Below are positions 55,693 to 64,000 of a stretch of 64,000 nt of DNA, piece by piece. The notes beneath the pieces were generated by a model. That model saw only the letters and a list, made by a program, of their open reading frames with translations, made no database searches and had not been told where the DNA came from. The translations under genes were made by a program, and so were the position numbers. Position 1 is the first letter of the stretch. The number at the start of each line of letters is the position of its first letter. Source of the stretch: Myxococcus stipitatus DSM 14675 (GTDB taxonomy: Bacteria; Myxococcota; Myxococcia; Myxococcales; Myxococcaceae); NCBI RefSeq assembly GCF_000331735.1, contig NC_020126.1, positions 6,466,501 through 6,530,500 on the forward strand. Direction: 5' to 3'.

Positions 55693-56688
55693 TCAAGTCG
55701 ACAGCCGGGCATGCACCTGCGAGAGCAGCTCGTAGGAGCGCAGCCGCGCGGCGTGGTCGAAGATCTGCGAAGTGACCATCAGCTCGTCCGGCTTCGTCTC
55801 CGCGATGAAGGAGCGCAGGCCATCGCCCACCTGCTCGGGTGCGCCGACGAAGGAGCACGCCAGCATCGTCTCCACCTGCGCCAGCTCGTACTCGGTGATG
55901 AGCCCGTCCATGCTCTCCACGGGCGGAGGAAGCTGTCCCGGACGTCCGCGCCGCAGGTTGATGAAGGCTTGCAGCAGCGAGGTGAACAAGCGCTGCGCCT
56001 GAGCCTCCGTGTCGGCGGTGAAGACGTTGACGCCCAGCATCGCGTAGGGCTTCTGGAGCACCTCCGACGGCCGGAACTGGGTGCGATACAGGTGCAACGC
56101 CTGCATCATCTGCTGCGGCGCGAAGTGCGAGGCGAACGCGAACGGCAACCCCATGGCCGCGGCGAGCTGCGCGCTGAAGAGGCTGGAGCCCAGGAGCCAC
56201 AGCGGCACCTTGAGCCCCATGCCGGGCACGGCGCGCACGGCCTGCTGGGACGTGGGCTCCTGGAAGTACGCCTGCAGCTCCGCGACGTCCTGAGGAAAGG
56301 TGTCGGACGTGTCCACGTGGCTGCGCCGCAGCGCTTGGGCCGTACGGCCATCCGTGCCGGGAGCGCGCCCCAGCCCCAGGTCGATGCGCCCGGGATGCAG
56401 CGACTCGAGTGTGCCGAACTGCTCGGCGATGACGAGCGGTGAGTGGTTGGGGAGCATGATGCCCCCCGCTCCCACGCGAATGGTGGAGGTCCCCTGCGCG
56501 ACATGGCCGATGACCACCGCCGTGGCGGCGCTGGCGATGCCCGTCATGTTGTGGTGCTCGGCGAGCCAGAAGCGCTGGTAGCCCCACCGCTCGGCATGGC
56601 GAGCCAGGTCCAGCGTCGAGCGCAGAGCCTCCCCCGCGTTGCTGCCCTGGCGGATGGGAGAGAGGTCGAGAACGGAGAAGGGAATCAT
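55693..56688 (-). CDS. LLM-class flavin-dependent oxidoreductase
   Basis: 331-residue luciferase-like monooxygenase (MsnO8-type LLM subgroup). Typical blocks are [12 protein letters not shown] at the N-terminus, [11 protein letters not shown] (about residues 39-49), [27 protein letters not shown] and FASHFAPQ. It should bind reduced FMN; the substrate is unknown. The ATG at 56688 is the start of the family's N-terminal strand; a GTG-containing extension upstream is not conserved-looking. It is convergent with the kinase gene (48 bp) and divergent from the AAC(3) gene. Confidence 0.88.
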   Translation of the reverse strand: MIPFSVLDLSPIRQGSNAGEALRSTLDLARHAERWGYQRFWLAEHHNMTGIASAATAVVIGHVAQGTSTIRVGAGGIMLPNHSPLVIAEQFGTLESLHPGRIDLGLGRAPGTDGRTAQALRRSHVDTSDTFPQDVAELQAYFQEPTSQQAVRAVPGMGLKVPLWLLGSSLFSAQLAAAMGLPFAFASHFAPQQMMQALHLYRTQFRPSEVLQKPYAMLGVNVFTADTEAQAQRLFTSLLQAFINLRRGRPGQLPPPVESMDGLITEYELAQVETMLACSFVGAPEQVGDGLRSFIAETKPDELMVTSQIFDHAARLRSYELLSQVHARLST

Positions 56689-56880
56689 CGGAGGGCCCCG
56701 GGGCACACTCGCGGAACGAAGGACGGGACCGCCCCGTCCCGGGCAGGCATCACCCCCGGCGCTCCTCCGTTAACCAGGGCCACGCCGATGCGCACGGGAA
56801 ACGCGGCGAGGCACACAACCCCACGGCTGCCCTCTCCCACCGCCCGCCCCTCCATGGAAGACTCCCAGCAGGGGTCCCTC

Positions 56881-57654
56881 ATGCACGAAGTCAGTCACGC
56901 TCGAATGGTGGAGCAGCTCCAGTCCCTCGGGGTCCGCGAGGGCGGCGTGCTCCTGGTCCATACGTCCTTCAAGGCCGTGCGCCCCGTCGAGGGCGGCCCG
57001 CTGGGGCTCATCGGCGCCCTGCGCGCGGCCCTGGGTCCACGCGGCACCCTGGTCATGCCCACGATGACCGGCGGGGACACCGTCTTCGACCCGGCCACGA
57101 CGCCCACCGAGGGCATGGGCATCACCGCGGAGCTCTTCTGGCGCCAGCCCGGCGTGACGCGAAGCACCCACCCCGGAGGCTCCTTCGCCGCCGAGGGCCC
57201 TCACGCCGCGGACATCTGCCGCCCCCAGCCGCTCTCGCCGCCCCACGGCCCCGACAGCCCCGTGGGCCGGGTCCACGACCTGGGCGGACAGATTCTCCTG
57301 CTCGGCGTGAGCCACGGCGAGAACACGACACTCCACATGGCGGAGGCGCTCGCACGCGTGCCCTACTCCGTCTCCCATCCCTGCATCGTCGAGGTCGACG
57401 GCGTCGCCAGCACGGTGATGATCGCCGAGACGGACCACTGCTGCTCCCGCTTCCCGCTCGCCGATGACTGGCTGCGCGCTCGGAACCTCCAACGCGAGGG
57501 CACCGTCGGCCACGCCCACGCGCGGCTCTGTGACGCGAGGCCCCTGGTGGACGTCGCGGTGAAGCAGCTCACCGCCGAGCCCCTGACCTTCCTGTGCCCC
57601 CAGGACACCGGCTGCGAGCAATGCGACCAGGCGCGCCTGAGCATCGGCGCGTGA
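56881..57654 (+). CDS. AAC(3)-family N-acetyltransferase
   Basis: 257-residue protein of the aminoglycoside 3-N-acetyltransferase (Antibiotic_NAT) family, matching its usual length. It has the acetyl-CoA-binding part with GVLLVHTSFKAVRPV, the central STHPGGSFAAEGPHA with the conserved His, and GQILLLGVSHGENT. The family includes resistance enzymes and others with different amine substrates (YokD, FrbF), so resistance to a drug is not established. The ATG at 56881 is preceded by AGGGG at about 7 bp. Its stop lies 4 bp from the stop of the convergent ArsR gene. Confidence 0.85.
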   Translation: MHEVSHARMVEQLQSLGVREGGVLLVHTSFKAVRPVEGGPLGLIGALRAALGPRGTLVMPTMTGGDTVFDPATTPTEGMGITAELFWRQPGVTRSTHPGGSFAAEGPHAADICRPQPLSPPHGPDSPVGRVHDLGGQILLLGVSHGENTTLHMAEALARVPYSVSHPCIVEVDGVASTVMIAETDHCCSRFPLADDWLRARNLQREGTVGHAHARLCDARPLVDVAVKQLTAEPLTFLCPQDTGCEQCDQARLSIGA

Positions 57655-57658
57655 AGGC

Positions 57659-57988
57659 TCAGTCCTCCTCCAGGTCGCGCTTCAGCCGGGAGAGCAGGTT
57701 CACCGCCTCGGCCGCATAGGGAGAAATCCACCGGTCGTGGATCTCCTTGAACGGCGTGGCGTTGAGGTAGTTCCACCGCACGCGCCCCTCGCGCACGGCG
57801 ATGACCAGGCCCGCGCGCTCGAGGACCTTGAGGTGCTGCATCACCGTGCACCGGTCCAGCGTGGCCTCGAAGTGCGCACACAAGTCTCCCGTCGTCCGCG
57901 GCGCCGCCTTCAGCAGGTCCAACACCTCCCGCCTCCGTGAGTCCGCGAGCGCCTTGAAGATGAGGTCGTCCTTCTCAGCCCTCTTCAT
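57659..57988 (-). CDS. ArsR-family transcriptional regulator
   Basis: 109-residue winged-helix repressor of the ArsR family (ADSRRREVLDLLKAAPRTTGDLC then MQHLKVLERAGLV and a wing with REGRVRWNYLN). Two cysteines (37 and 47 approximately) are present, but the CxC metal site of classic ArsR proteins is absent, so it probably does not sense arsenic. It is divergent from the AHSA1/SRPBCC gene, a common arrangement in which the regulator represses the pair. A palindrome (57987-58006) overlaps its own start codon. Confidence 0.88.
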   Translation of the reverse strand: MKRAEKDDLIFKALADSRRREVLDLLKAAPRTTGDLCAHFEATLDRCTVMQHLKVLERAGLVIAVREGRVRWNYLNATPFKEIHDRWISPYAAEAVNLLSRLKRDLEED

Positions 57989-58006
57989 GTTATATTTCTA
58001 TAACAT
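57987..58006. promoter_or_regulatory. 20-bp palindromic operator of the ArsR/AHSA1 pair
   Basis: ATGTTATA / TATAACAT with TTTC between them: 8-bp perfect arms, 4-nt spacer. On the right the arm includes TATAAC (57999-58004), a -10-like box whose start site would be about 35 bp before the AHSA1 ATG (58046). On the left it overlaps the arsR start codon. Binding there would plausibly block both genes. Confidence 0.65.
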
Positions 58007-58045
58007 ATCGTCGAACGAAACCCCACCCCCACGAGGAGCCAATCC

Positions 58046-58486
58046 ATGGAGCCCCAGTTCCAGGTGCAGTTGAAGATCCAGAAGCCGGTGTCGGAGGTCT
58101 TCGACGGCGTCGTGAATCCGCGCAAGCTCAGCGGCTACTTCGTGAAGACGGCCAGCGCGCCGCTGGTGTCGGGCACCACGGTGAAGTGGAGCTTCGCGGA
58201 GGCCCCGGACGCGTTCGACGTCGTCGTCCGCGAGGTGACGAAGGACGAGCGCATCACCCTGGAGTGGGAGGCCGCGGAGGGCGGCTACAACACCCTCATC
58301 GAGATGAACTTCAAGCCCATCGATGCCGGCAACACGCTGGTGCAGATTCGCGAGTCGGGCTGGAAGGCGGACGAGAAGGGCTTCAAGTCGTCGTACGACA
58401 ACTGTGGTGGCTGGATGCACATGATGACGTGCCTCAAGGCGTACCTCGAGCACGGCATCAACCTGCGCGAGGGCGGCGCCTACTGA
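58046..58486 (+). CDS. SRPBCC/AHSA1 family protein
   Basis: 146-residue START/Bet v 1-like (AHSA1, activator of Hsp90 ATPase homologue type) protein. It contains VSEVFDGVVNPRKLSGYF, VKWSF, ITLEWEA and a C-terminal helix WMHMMTCLKAYLEHG, all typical of this hydrophobic-pocket family. The ligand is unknown. It is divergent from an ArsR gene and has an AGGAGCC site about 8 bp before its ATG. The 3' end forms part of a small hairpin with the following spacer. Confidence 0.85.
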   Translation: MEPQFQVQLKIQKPVSEVFDGVVNPRKLSGYFVKTASAPLVSGTTVKWSFAEAPDAFDVVVREVTKDERITLEWEAAEGGYNTLIEMNFKPIDAGNTLVQIRESGWKADEKGFKSSYDNCGGWMHMMTCLKAYLEHGINLREGGAY

Positions 58487-58503
58487 GCGGGCGCCACCCC
58501 GCT
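58486..58503. terminator. Possible bidirectional terminator between AHSA1 and rfbC
   Basis: AGCGGG (58486-58491) and CCCGCT (58498-58503) form a 6-bp stem on a 6-nt loop between convergent stop codons. The flanking bases are TGTCGCT, so there is no strong T-run. Confidence 0.35.
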
Positions 58504-58508
58504 TGTCG

Positions 58509-59054
58509 CTACAGCGAAGGGAGGATGGGCGCGTCCTTGAGACGGGGGGCGCGCAGGTCCTTGGGCGACATCAGCGGCTCGGACACCGGCCAGGGAATGC
58601 CGAGGTCCGGGTCGTTCCACGCGATGCAGCGCTCCGTCTCCGGCGCGTACAGCGTGGTGCACTTGTAATGGAAGTCCGCCGTCTCGCTCGTCACGCAGAA
58701 GCCGTGGGCGAAGCCCGGGGGAATCCACAGCTGCCGGCGGTTCTCCGCGGACAGCTCCACCGCGGCCCACTTCCCGAAGGTCGGCGAGCCGCGCCGGACA
58801 TCCACCGCCACGTCGTACACGCGGCCCGCGAGCACCTGCACCAGCTTCCCCTGCCCTTGCGGCTCCTGGAAGTGCAGGCCCCGGAGGGTGCCTCGCGACG
58901 AGCGCGAGTAGTTGTCCTGGATGAAGGGCCCGGCGATGCCCGCGTCCGCGTACCGCTTCGCGTGGAACAGCTCCATGAAGAAGCCCCGGTCATCACCGAA
59001 GACCTTGGGCTCCACCAGCAACAGCTCCGGAATCTCCAGCGGCAACACCTTCAT
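58509..59054 (-). CDS. rfbC: dTDP-4-dehydrorhamnose 3,5-epimerase
   Basis: 181-residue cupin-fold epimerase (RmlC), third enzyme of dTDP-L-rhamnose synthesis: it inverts C3 and C5 of dTDP-4-keto-6-deoxyglucose. Landmarks are [29 protein letters not shown] (catalytic His in the last part), [16 protein letters not shown] and IPPGFAHGF. It starts with ATG at 59054, overlapping the rfbA stop by 4 bp (ATGA), so it is the last gene of the operon. Confidence 0.95.
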   Translation of the reverse strand: MKVLPLEIPELLLVEPKVFGDDRGFFMELFHAKRYADAGIAGPFIQDNYSRSSRGTLRGLHFQEPQGQGKLVQVLAGRVYDVAVDVRRGSPTFGKWAAVELSAENRRQLWIPPGFAHGFCVTSETADFHYKCTTLYAPETERCIAWNDPDLGIPWPVSEPLMSPKDLRAPRLKDAPILPSL

Positions 59055-59932
59055 GACACCGCGCCCCGGTTCTCCGCGACGGCCAGCAGGTACTGGCCGT
59101 ACTCGTTCTTCCGCATCGGCTCCGCCAGAGCCGTCAGCTGCTTCGCGTCGATGTAGCCCATCCGGTACGCAATCTCCTCGGGACACGCCACCTTGAGGCC
59201 CTGGCGGCGTTCGATGATTTCGATGAAGTTCGAGGCCTCCATCAGCGAGCTGTGGGTCCCCGTGTCCAGCCACGCATAGCCCCGGCCCATCAGCTCCACG
59301 TCGAGCTGGCCCCGGCGCAGGTACTCCGCGTTGACGTCCGTAATCTCGAGCTCACCGCGAGGGCTCGGCTTGAGCGCGGCGGCGATGTCGAGCACCTGGT
59401 TGTCGTAGAAGTACAGCCCGGTGACGGCGTAGTTCGACTTGGGCTTGAGCGGCTTCTCTTCCAGGCTCACCGCCCGGTTGTTCGCGTCCAGCTCCACCAC
59501 GCCGTAGCGCTCCGGGTCCTTCACGTAGTAGCCGAACACGGTGGCGCCCGACGTGCGTTTCGCCGCGTTGCGCACGCGCTGGCTCAGCCCGTGCCCGTAG
59601 AAGATGTTGTCCCCCAGGATGAGCGACACCGGCGACGTGCCCACGAAGTCGCGGCCGATGACGAACGCCTGCGCCAGCCCGTCCGGCCGAGGCTGCTCCG
59701 CGTACTCGAAGCGCATGCCCCACTGCTCGCCGGAGCCCAGCAGCTCGCGGAAGCGAGGCAGGTCCTGCGGCGTGGAGATGATGAGCACCTCGCGAATGCC
59801 CGCCAGCATCAGCGTGCTGAGCGGGTAGTAGATCATCGGCTTGTCGTGCACGGGCAGCAGCTGCTTGCTGACCACGCGAGTCAGGGGATACAGCCGCGTC
59901 CCCGAGCCACCTGCGAGGATGATGCCCTTCAT
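59051..59932 (-). CDS. rfbA: Glucose-1-phosphate thymidylyltransferase
   Basis: 293-residue nucleotidyltransferase (RmlA) that makes dTDP-glucose from dTTP and glucose-1-phosphate, the first step toward dTDP-L-rhamnose. It begins with [17 protein letters not shown]; then [43 protein letters not shown] and [15 protein letters not shown] is 7 bp before the ATG at 59932; a GTG two codons earlier (59938) is possible. It lies between rfbD and rfbC in the operon. Confidence 0.96.
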   Translation of the reverse strand: MKGIILAGGSGTRLYPLTRVVSKQLLPVHDKPMIYYPLSTLMLAGIREVLIISTPQDLPRFRELLGSGEQWGMRFEYAEQPRPDGLAQAFVIGRDFVGTSPVSLILGDNIFYGHGLSQRVRNAAKRTSGATVFGYYVKDPERYGVVELDANNRAVSLEEKPLKPKSNYAVTGLYFYDNQVLDIAAALKPSPRGELEITDVNAEYLRRGQLDVELMGRGYAWLDTGTHSSLMEASNFIEIIERRQGLKVACPEEIAYRMGYIDAKQLTALAEPMRKNEYGQYLLAVAENRGAVS

Positions 59933-59947
59933 ATCCACCTCTCGAAG

Positions 59948-60850
59948 TCAGGTTCCTCGCGCGGCCTTCCAGCTCGCGTGGAAACGGGAGAGCGACTCGG
60001 CCAGGTCCAGCGGCTTCTCGGCCAGCTCGGCGCGGGCCTTGTCCGTCTTGAGCCCGCTCTTCAGCGGCCGAGGACTGGGCAGCTTCAGGTCCGCCATGCG
60101 CGTGGGGATGACGAGCCCCGCGTCGAACCCGAACACCTCACACAGCGCCCGCCCGAATGCCACGCGGTCCATCACCGCGCCGCCGCAGGTGTTCCACACC
60201 CCGCCGAGCTTGCGCTCACCCAACTCCACCAGCATCGCCGCGACGTTGTCCGCGAGCGAGGGCGAGACAATCTGGTCGTCGAACAGCCGCACCGACTGGC
60301 CCTTCGACAGGTTCGTCACCAGCCACGCGCCGAAGTTGAGCCGGCCTTCCACGGGAGGCCAGCCGTACACCACCGCCGTCCGAGCAATCGCGGAGCCCGG
60401 CGCGAGCACTCGCACCGTCTGCTCGCCCAGGTGCTTCGTCAGCGCGTAGACGCCGCGCGGGTTGGGCACGGCCGCTTCATCGTACGGGCCCGCGTCGCCG
60501 TCGAAGACGTAGTCGGTGGACACATGGACCAGGTGAGCCCCGGCCGTCCGCGCCCCGCGCGCCACCGCCGCCGTCGCCTGGACGTTGGCCGCGTACGCCG
60601 CCTCCGCGTTCTTCTCGCAGGAGTCCACGTCCGTCATGGAGGCGCAGTGGATGACGACGTCCGGCGCCGCCGAGGACAGCGCCTGGGCCACGTCCGCGTC
60701 CCGCGTGAGGTCCACGGAGACGTAGTCGTACGTGCCCCCCGTGCGCCGAGGCCCTCGCCCCAGGCCGACCACGGCATGGCCCCGCTTCTCCAGCAGCTCG
60801 CACGCGCGGCTGCCCACCAGCCCGTTGGAGCCCGTGACGAGGACGCGCAT
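59948..60850 (-). CDS. rfbD: dTDP-4-dehydrorhamnose reductase
   Basis: 300-residue extended SDR (RmlD) that reduces dTDP-4-keto-L-rhamnose to dTDP-L-rhamnose. The nucleotide motif is TGSNGLVGSRACELL (6-20), the ribosyl region is CASMTDVDSCE, the substrate motif is STDYVFDGD, and the catalytic Tyr and Lys are in YALTK. Its start is 1 bp from the rfbB stop. Its enzyme completes the pathway. Confidence 0.93.
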   Translation of the reverse strand: MRVLVTGSNGLVGSRACELLEKRGHAVVGLGRGPRRTGGTYDYVSVDLTRDADVAQALSSAAPDVVIHCASMTDVDSCEKNAEAAYAANVQATAAVARGARTAGAHLVHVSTDYVFDGDAGPYDEAAVPNPRGVYALTKHLGEQTVRVLAPGSAIARTAVVYGWPPVEGRLNFGAWLVTNLSKGQSVRLFDDQIVSPSLADNVAAMLVELGERKLGGVWNTCGGAVMDRVAFGRALCEVFGFDAGLVIPTRMADLKLPSPRPLKSGLKTDKARAELAEKPLDLAESLSRFHASWKAARGT

Positions 60851-60851
60851 G

Positions 60852-61877
60852 TCAGGCCTTCCCCTGGAGGCGGTGGCGGTACTGCGTCTCGAAGTATTGC
60901 CGGTACGCGCCGCTCATCACGCGCTCCCACCACGCGGGGTGGTCCACGTACCAGCGCACCGTCTCCGCCAGCCCCTGCTCGAAGGTGTGCGCGGGCGTCC
61001 ACCCCAGCTCGGCGCGAATCTTCGACGGGTCGATGGCGTAGCGCCGGTCATGCCCCGGTCGGTCCTTCACGTACTGGATGAGCGACTCGGGCTTGCCCAC
61101 GAGGCCGAGAATCGCCTTCACGATGTCGATGTTGCGGCGCTCCGCCCCACCGCCGATGTTGTACACCTCGCCCGCGCGGCCCTTCTCCAGCGCGAGCAGC
61201 AGCGCCTGGCAGTGGTCCTCCACGTGCAACCAGTCGCGCACGTTGGCGCCGTCGCCGTACACCGGCAGCGGCCGGTCGTGCAGCGCATTGACCACCATGA
61301 GGGGAATCAACTTCTCCGGGAACTGGTAGCGGCCGTAGTTGTTCGAGCAGCGCGTCACCACCACGTCCATGCCGAAGGTGTGGTGATAGGCGAGCGCGAC
61401 CAGGTCGGAGCTCGTCTTGCTGGCCGAGTACGGGCTGGAGGGCTTGAGCGGAGACGACTCGGTGAAGGCGCCGGTCGGGCCCAGCGAGCCGTACACCTCA
61501 TCGGTGGACACCATCACGAAGCGCTTCACGCCTCGCGCGCGGCTGGCCTCCAGGAGGCGCTGGGTGCCCAACACGTTGGTGGTGACGAAGACCTCGGGCC
61601 CGAGGATGGAGCGGTCCACGTGGCTCTCGGCCGCCAAGTGCAGCACGGTGTCGATGGCGTGCACCGACATCAGGTGCTCCACGAGCTCGCGGTTGCCGAT
61701 GTCGCCTCGGACGAAGACGTGGCGCGGGTCTCCCTCCAGGTCGGACAGGTTCTCCAGGTTGCCCGCATACGTGAGCTGGTCGAGGTTGACGACCGTCCAG
61801 TCGGGTCGCTCGCGTCGCAGGTACCTCACGAGGTTGGAGCCGATGAAGCCACACCCTCCTGTCACCAATACGTTCAT
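60852..61877 (-). CDS. rfbB: dTDP-glucose 4,6-dehydratase
   Basis: 341-residue extended SDR (RmlB) that converts dTDP-glucose to the 4-keto-6-deoxy sugar. It has TGGCGFIGSNLVRYL, LTYAGNLENL, HLAAESHVDRSI, STDEVYG, YSASKTSSD and RCSNNYGRYQFPEKLIP, all diagnostic. The ATG at 61877 starts the Rossmann strand. It is the first gene of the rfbB-D-A-C operon, whose promoter must lie in the 120-bp gap shared with the divergent glycosyltransferase. Confidence 0.96.
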   Translation of the reverse strand: MNVLVTGGCGFIGSNLVRYLRRERPDWTVVNLDQLTYAGNLENLSDLEGDPRHVFVRGDIGNRELVEHLMSVHAIDTVLHLAAESHVDRSILGPEVFVTTNVLGTQRLLEASRARGVKRFVMVSTDEVYGSLGPTGAFTESSPLKPSSPYSASKTSSDLVALAYHHTFGMDVVVTRCSNNYGRYQFPEKLIPLMVVNALHDRPLPVYGDGANVRDWLHVEDHCQALLLALEKGRAGEVYNIGGGAERRNIDIVKAILGLVGKPESLIQYVKDRPGHDRRYAIDPSKIRAELGWTPAHTFEQGLAETVRWYVDHPAWWERVMSGAYRQYFETQYRHRLQGKA

Positions 61878-61911
61878 GTGTCGCGGGCCTCGGGAGCTCG
61901 GAGAGTGTGCC

Positions 61912-61940
61912 TGCGTATCGGAGGGGGTGGCGACGGTCAA
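61912..61940 (-). promoter_or_regulatory. Possible sigma-70 promoter of the rfb operon
   Basis: On the minus strand, TTGACC (complement of 61935-61940) and TACGCA (complement of 61912-61917) are 17 bp apart. The -35 is good and the -10 is poor. The -10 box ends 34 bp before the rfbB start. Confidence 0.3.
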
Positions 61941-61997
61941 GGCGCTCGGGAGGGCCGCGCTTGTGTACGCCCCCTCGCGGCGCTAAGGGAACCGGGC

Positions 61998-63611
61998 GTG
62001 AAAGAGAGCCACCGCAGCCCCTCCACATCGACGCCCCGGGAAGTCCACCAGCTCGTGCCACGGCTCGCGTGGGGAGACGGGGTGGGCAACCAGGCGCGCT
62101 ACCTCCAGGGCCTCCTGCGCGGCTGGGGCTACACGTCCGACATCTTCGCCGAGGACTGGGATGATGCGTGCAAGGACCAGGTCCGGCACGTGCGCGAGTA
62201 CGAGAAGCAAGCCCGCCCGGACACCGTGCTGCTCATCCAGCACAGCTTCCAGTCGCGGCTCGTGCCGCTCATCGCTCGAGTGCCTGGCCGCAAGGCCATC
62301 ATCTACCAGAACGTGACGCCCGCCCGGCTGTTCGAGGGGTTCGAGCGCAAGGTGGCCGCCGCGTGCGACGCGGCCCGGGATGAGCTGCTGGAGCTGCGGC
62401 CGCACGTCGAGCGGGCCTTCACCTATTCGAAGTTCAGCGCCGAGGAGCTGGTGGCCGCGGGCTACCGCTCCGTGGTGACGATGCCCTTCGCCATCGACTG
62501 GACCGCGTTCGACACGCCTCCGGACACAGCGCTCCAGGCGGAGCTGAGCGACGGGTACTCCAACATCCTCTTCGTGGGCCGAGCGGTGCCCAGCAAGAAG
62601 GTGGATGACGTGCTGCGCGTCTTCGCCGCGTACCAGCGGCTCTACCAGCCGCGCAGCCGCCTCATCATCGCGGGCTACCTGCACCGGGACAGCGCCTATG
62701 GCGCGTACCTGCACGGCCTCAAGGACGTCCTGGGCATCGAGCGCGTCGTGTTCATGGGCCGGGTGAGCCCCGCGCAGCTCTCCGCGTGCTTCGCGACGGC
62801 GTCGGCGTATCTCTCCATGAGCCGGCACGAGGGCTTCGGGGTACCACTCCTGGAGGGCATGTACCGCAACGTGCCCGTGGTCGCGTACGGCGCGGCGGCG
62901 GTCCCGGAGACGATGGGCGGCGCGGGCCTCACCACGCTGTCGGATGACCCCGCGGAGGTCGCGCAGTTGCTCGCTGTCTTGGACCGGAACCCCGCGCTGC
63001 GGGCCCAGGTGCTCGAGGCGCAGCGGGCCCGGCTGGGGGCGCTGTCGCAGGAGTTCGTCGCGGAGCAGGTGCGCGCGGCGCTGGATGACCTGCTGTCTTC
63101 GCGTCCCACCGAGGTTTCCTCCTCGGCCGCATCCGCCACCGTGGAACTGGTGTGTCCCGGATACACGATGCATCCCGAGGCGGAGTCGTCCCGGCTGACC
63201 CGGCGACTGGCGGAGCGCTTGCCGGGCGCGCGCGTGCTGGCCTTGAGGCCGCGCGGCGAAGCGGCCTCGATGGAGCTGCGCGAGCAGCAGGTGGACGGAG
63301 TCCCCGTGTGGCACTTCACGCCGGACCAGCCCGCGAGCCGGGTGAGCGAAGTCCTTCCCGGCGCGTCCTCGCTGGAGACGGCGGTGCGCGTCTCGTCGGC
63401 GCCGGTGGTGCTGGTGGGCGTGGACACGCTCAGCGCGCAGGCGCTGCTCCCGTATCTGGGGGCGAGGGCGTGGGGCGTGCACGTGGCGGGGCAGCCTTCC
63501 ACGGCCCTGGAGGCCGCGCGGAGCCATTTGCAGGACCGACTGGTGATGATGGAGTCCTCGAACGCCGAGGCGGCCATCACGACGTTGTGGGAGGGGTTGC
63601 GTGCGCGCTGA
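61998..63611 (+). CDS. GT4-family glycosyltransferase with C-terminal extension
   Basis: 537-residue GT-B-fold glycosyltransferase. The N-terminal acceptor half contains GDGVGNQARYL. The donor half (about 185-365) has NILFVGRAVPSKKVDDVL, VVFMGRVSP and SRHEGFGVPLLEGMYRNVPVVAY, the E-x7-E nucleotide-sugar motif of GT4. A C-terminal extension of about 150 residues looks like another small Rossmann-type half (VELVCPGYTM, VVLVGVD). It is divergent from the rhamnose operon, so it may use dTDP-rhamnose or build the same glycan. The GTG at 61998 has AGGGA about 7 bp upstream. It overlaps the next gene by 11 bp. Confidence 0.88.
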   Translation: MKESHRSPSTSTPREVHQLVPRLAWGDGVGNQARYLQGLLRGWGYTSDIFAEDWDDACKDQVRHVREYEKQARPDTVLLIQHSFQSRLVPLIARVPGRKAIIYQNVTPARLFEGFERKVAAACDAARDELLELRPHVERAFTYSKFSAEELVAAGYRSVVTMPFAIDWTAFDTPPDTALQAELSDGYSNILFVGRAVPSKKVDDVLRVFAAYQRLYQPRSRLIIAGYLHRDSAYGAYLHGLKDVLGIERVVFMGRVSPAQLSACFATASAYLSMSRHEGFGVPLLEGMYRNVPVVAYGAAAVPETMGGAGLTTLSDDPAEVAQLLAVLDRNPALRAQVLEAQRARLGALSQEFVAEQVRAALDDLLSSRPTEVSSSAASATVELVCPGYTMHPEAESSRLTRRLAERLPGARVLALRPRGEAASMELREQQVDGVPVWHFTPDQPASRVSEVLPGASSLETAVRVSSAPVVLVGVDTLSAQALLPYLGARAWGVHVAGQPSTALEAARSHLQDRLVMMESSNAEAAITTLWEGLRAR

Positions 63612-64000
63612 GGACCTGTTGACGGATGCGCCCTCGGCCGAAGCCGTGGCGAGGGAAACCCAGAAGCTGCCAGAGGCTTCCGCCGAGGCACTGGAGTCCC
63701 TGCGCCGCGCGCTGGAGTCCTCCACGCGGCAGGCGACTCCCGCGCCCTGGCCCACGCTGCTCCTGGAGGCACGCGGGAAGATGGACAGCCGCTACGCCGG
63801 ACCGGTGACGTCCCACCGGGGGGGCGTCTCGGGTCCCGCGCTGGTGCTCGCGAAGCGTGCCTTCCGGCTCCTCTTCCAGCCGTTCATCAACGAGGCGCTG
63901 CGAAAGCAGGTCGAGTTCAACGAGTCCATCCTCGATGCACTCGCCACGATTCACGACGTGCAGCGCGAGCACGCGCGGACGCAGGCCACCTGGCGACAGG
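63601..64000 (+). CDS. Start of an unidentified gene, cut by the window end
   Basis: A GTG at 63601, inside the end of the glycosyltransferase gene (11-bp overlap), opens a frame that is uninterrupted to base 64000. The visible 133 residues begin with an Ala/Glu/Leu-rich helical region, then a basic hydrophobic stretch (ALVLAKRAFRLLFQPFINEAL) and a charged amphipathic helix (VEFNESILDALATIHDVQREH). In polysaccharide loci such helical N-termini often precede a methyltransferase or glycosyltransferase domain, but no such domain is visible within the window. It is probably part of the same locus. Confidence 0.65.
   Translation, partial: MRAEDLLTDAPSAEAVARETQKLPEASAEALESLRRALESSTRQATPAPWPTLLLEARGKMDSRYAGPVTSHRGGVSGPALVLAKRAFRLLFQPFINEALRKQVEFNESILDALATIHDVQREHARTQATWRQ

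Overview
The window comes from a high-GC, gene-dense bacterial chromosome, almost certainly a myxobacterium (Myxococcota, order Myxococcales). The evidence is two membrane-anchored Ser/Thr kinases, a DUF2378-family protein (a paralogous family known mainly from Myxococcus), a NtrC-type sigma-54 regulator with its histidine kinase, a PilZ protein, a DUF3014 protein, many lipoproteins with Asp/Gly-rich linkers, and strong G/C third-position bias. The placement rests on gene content, because no rRNA or marker gene is present. I found no tRNA, rRNA, CRISPR array, insertion sequence or prophage.

Layout. 1-3050: the end of a site-2-protease-like membrane protein, then an E1-alpha/E1-beta 2-oxoacid dehydrogenase pair closed by a strong intrinsic terminator. 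3066-7227: GNAT, PilZ, a Cys-rich lipoprotein, an SGNH esterase lipoprotein and an unknown protein. 7251-13799: PEP carboxylase, a coiled-coil protein, a secreted protein and a Ski2-like DUF3516 helicase. 14003-19477: a secreted copper-radical oxidase (galactose/glyoxal oxidase type) and a fused acyl-CoA synthetase/GNAT protein. 19569-29668: a siderophore-interacting flavoreductase, a membrane protein, a LysR/NTF2-like divergent pair, an aromatic amino acid lyase homologue lacking the MIO triad, a large TPR kinase and a second LysR paired divergently with an NmrA-like reductase. 29795-36413: a lipoprotein, DUF2378, then a probable sigma-54-driven operon (DUF3014, histidine kinase, NtrC regulator) and an OmpA-like lipoprotein. 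36453-44684: a protein with the Cys/His/Asp pattern of YopT-type (C58) proteases, a hydrolase, an MnmC-like methyltransferase with Tgt, an ABC-F ATPase (YbiT type), an ECF sigma factor, a VOC protein and an Rrf2 regulator. 44685-46317: a low-GC patch with one orphan gene. 46318-55644: a repeat-rich lipoprotein, a YihY/BrkB membrane protein and a PEGA / TPR / zinc-ribbon-kinase cluster. 55693-58486: a flavin oxidoreductase, an AAC(3)-like acetyltransferase and a divergent ArsR/AHSA1 pair with a 20-bp palindrome. 58509-64000: a complete dTDP-L-rhamnose operon (rfbB-D-A-C) divergent from a glycosyltransferase and an unfinished gene, probably the edge of a surface-polysaccharide locus.

The clearest functional units are the rhamnose operon with its glycosyltransferase, the two-component operon with a GG-N10-GC promoter, the tRNA-modification pair, and three regulator/target pairs with visible dyads between them. 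The most unusual proteins are the MIO-less HAL homologue (22632-24179), the C58-like protein (36453-37670) and the low-GC orphan (45179-46138), whose His and Cys motifs recall clan CD peptidases. These three functional readings come from motif inspection only.
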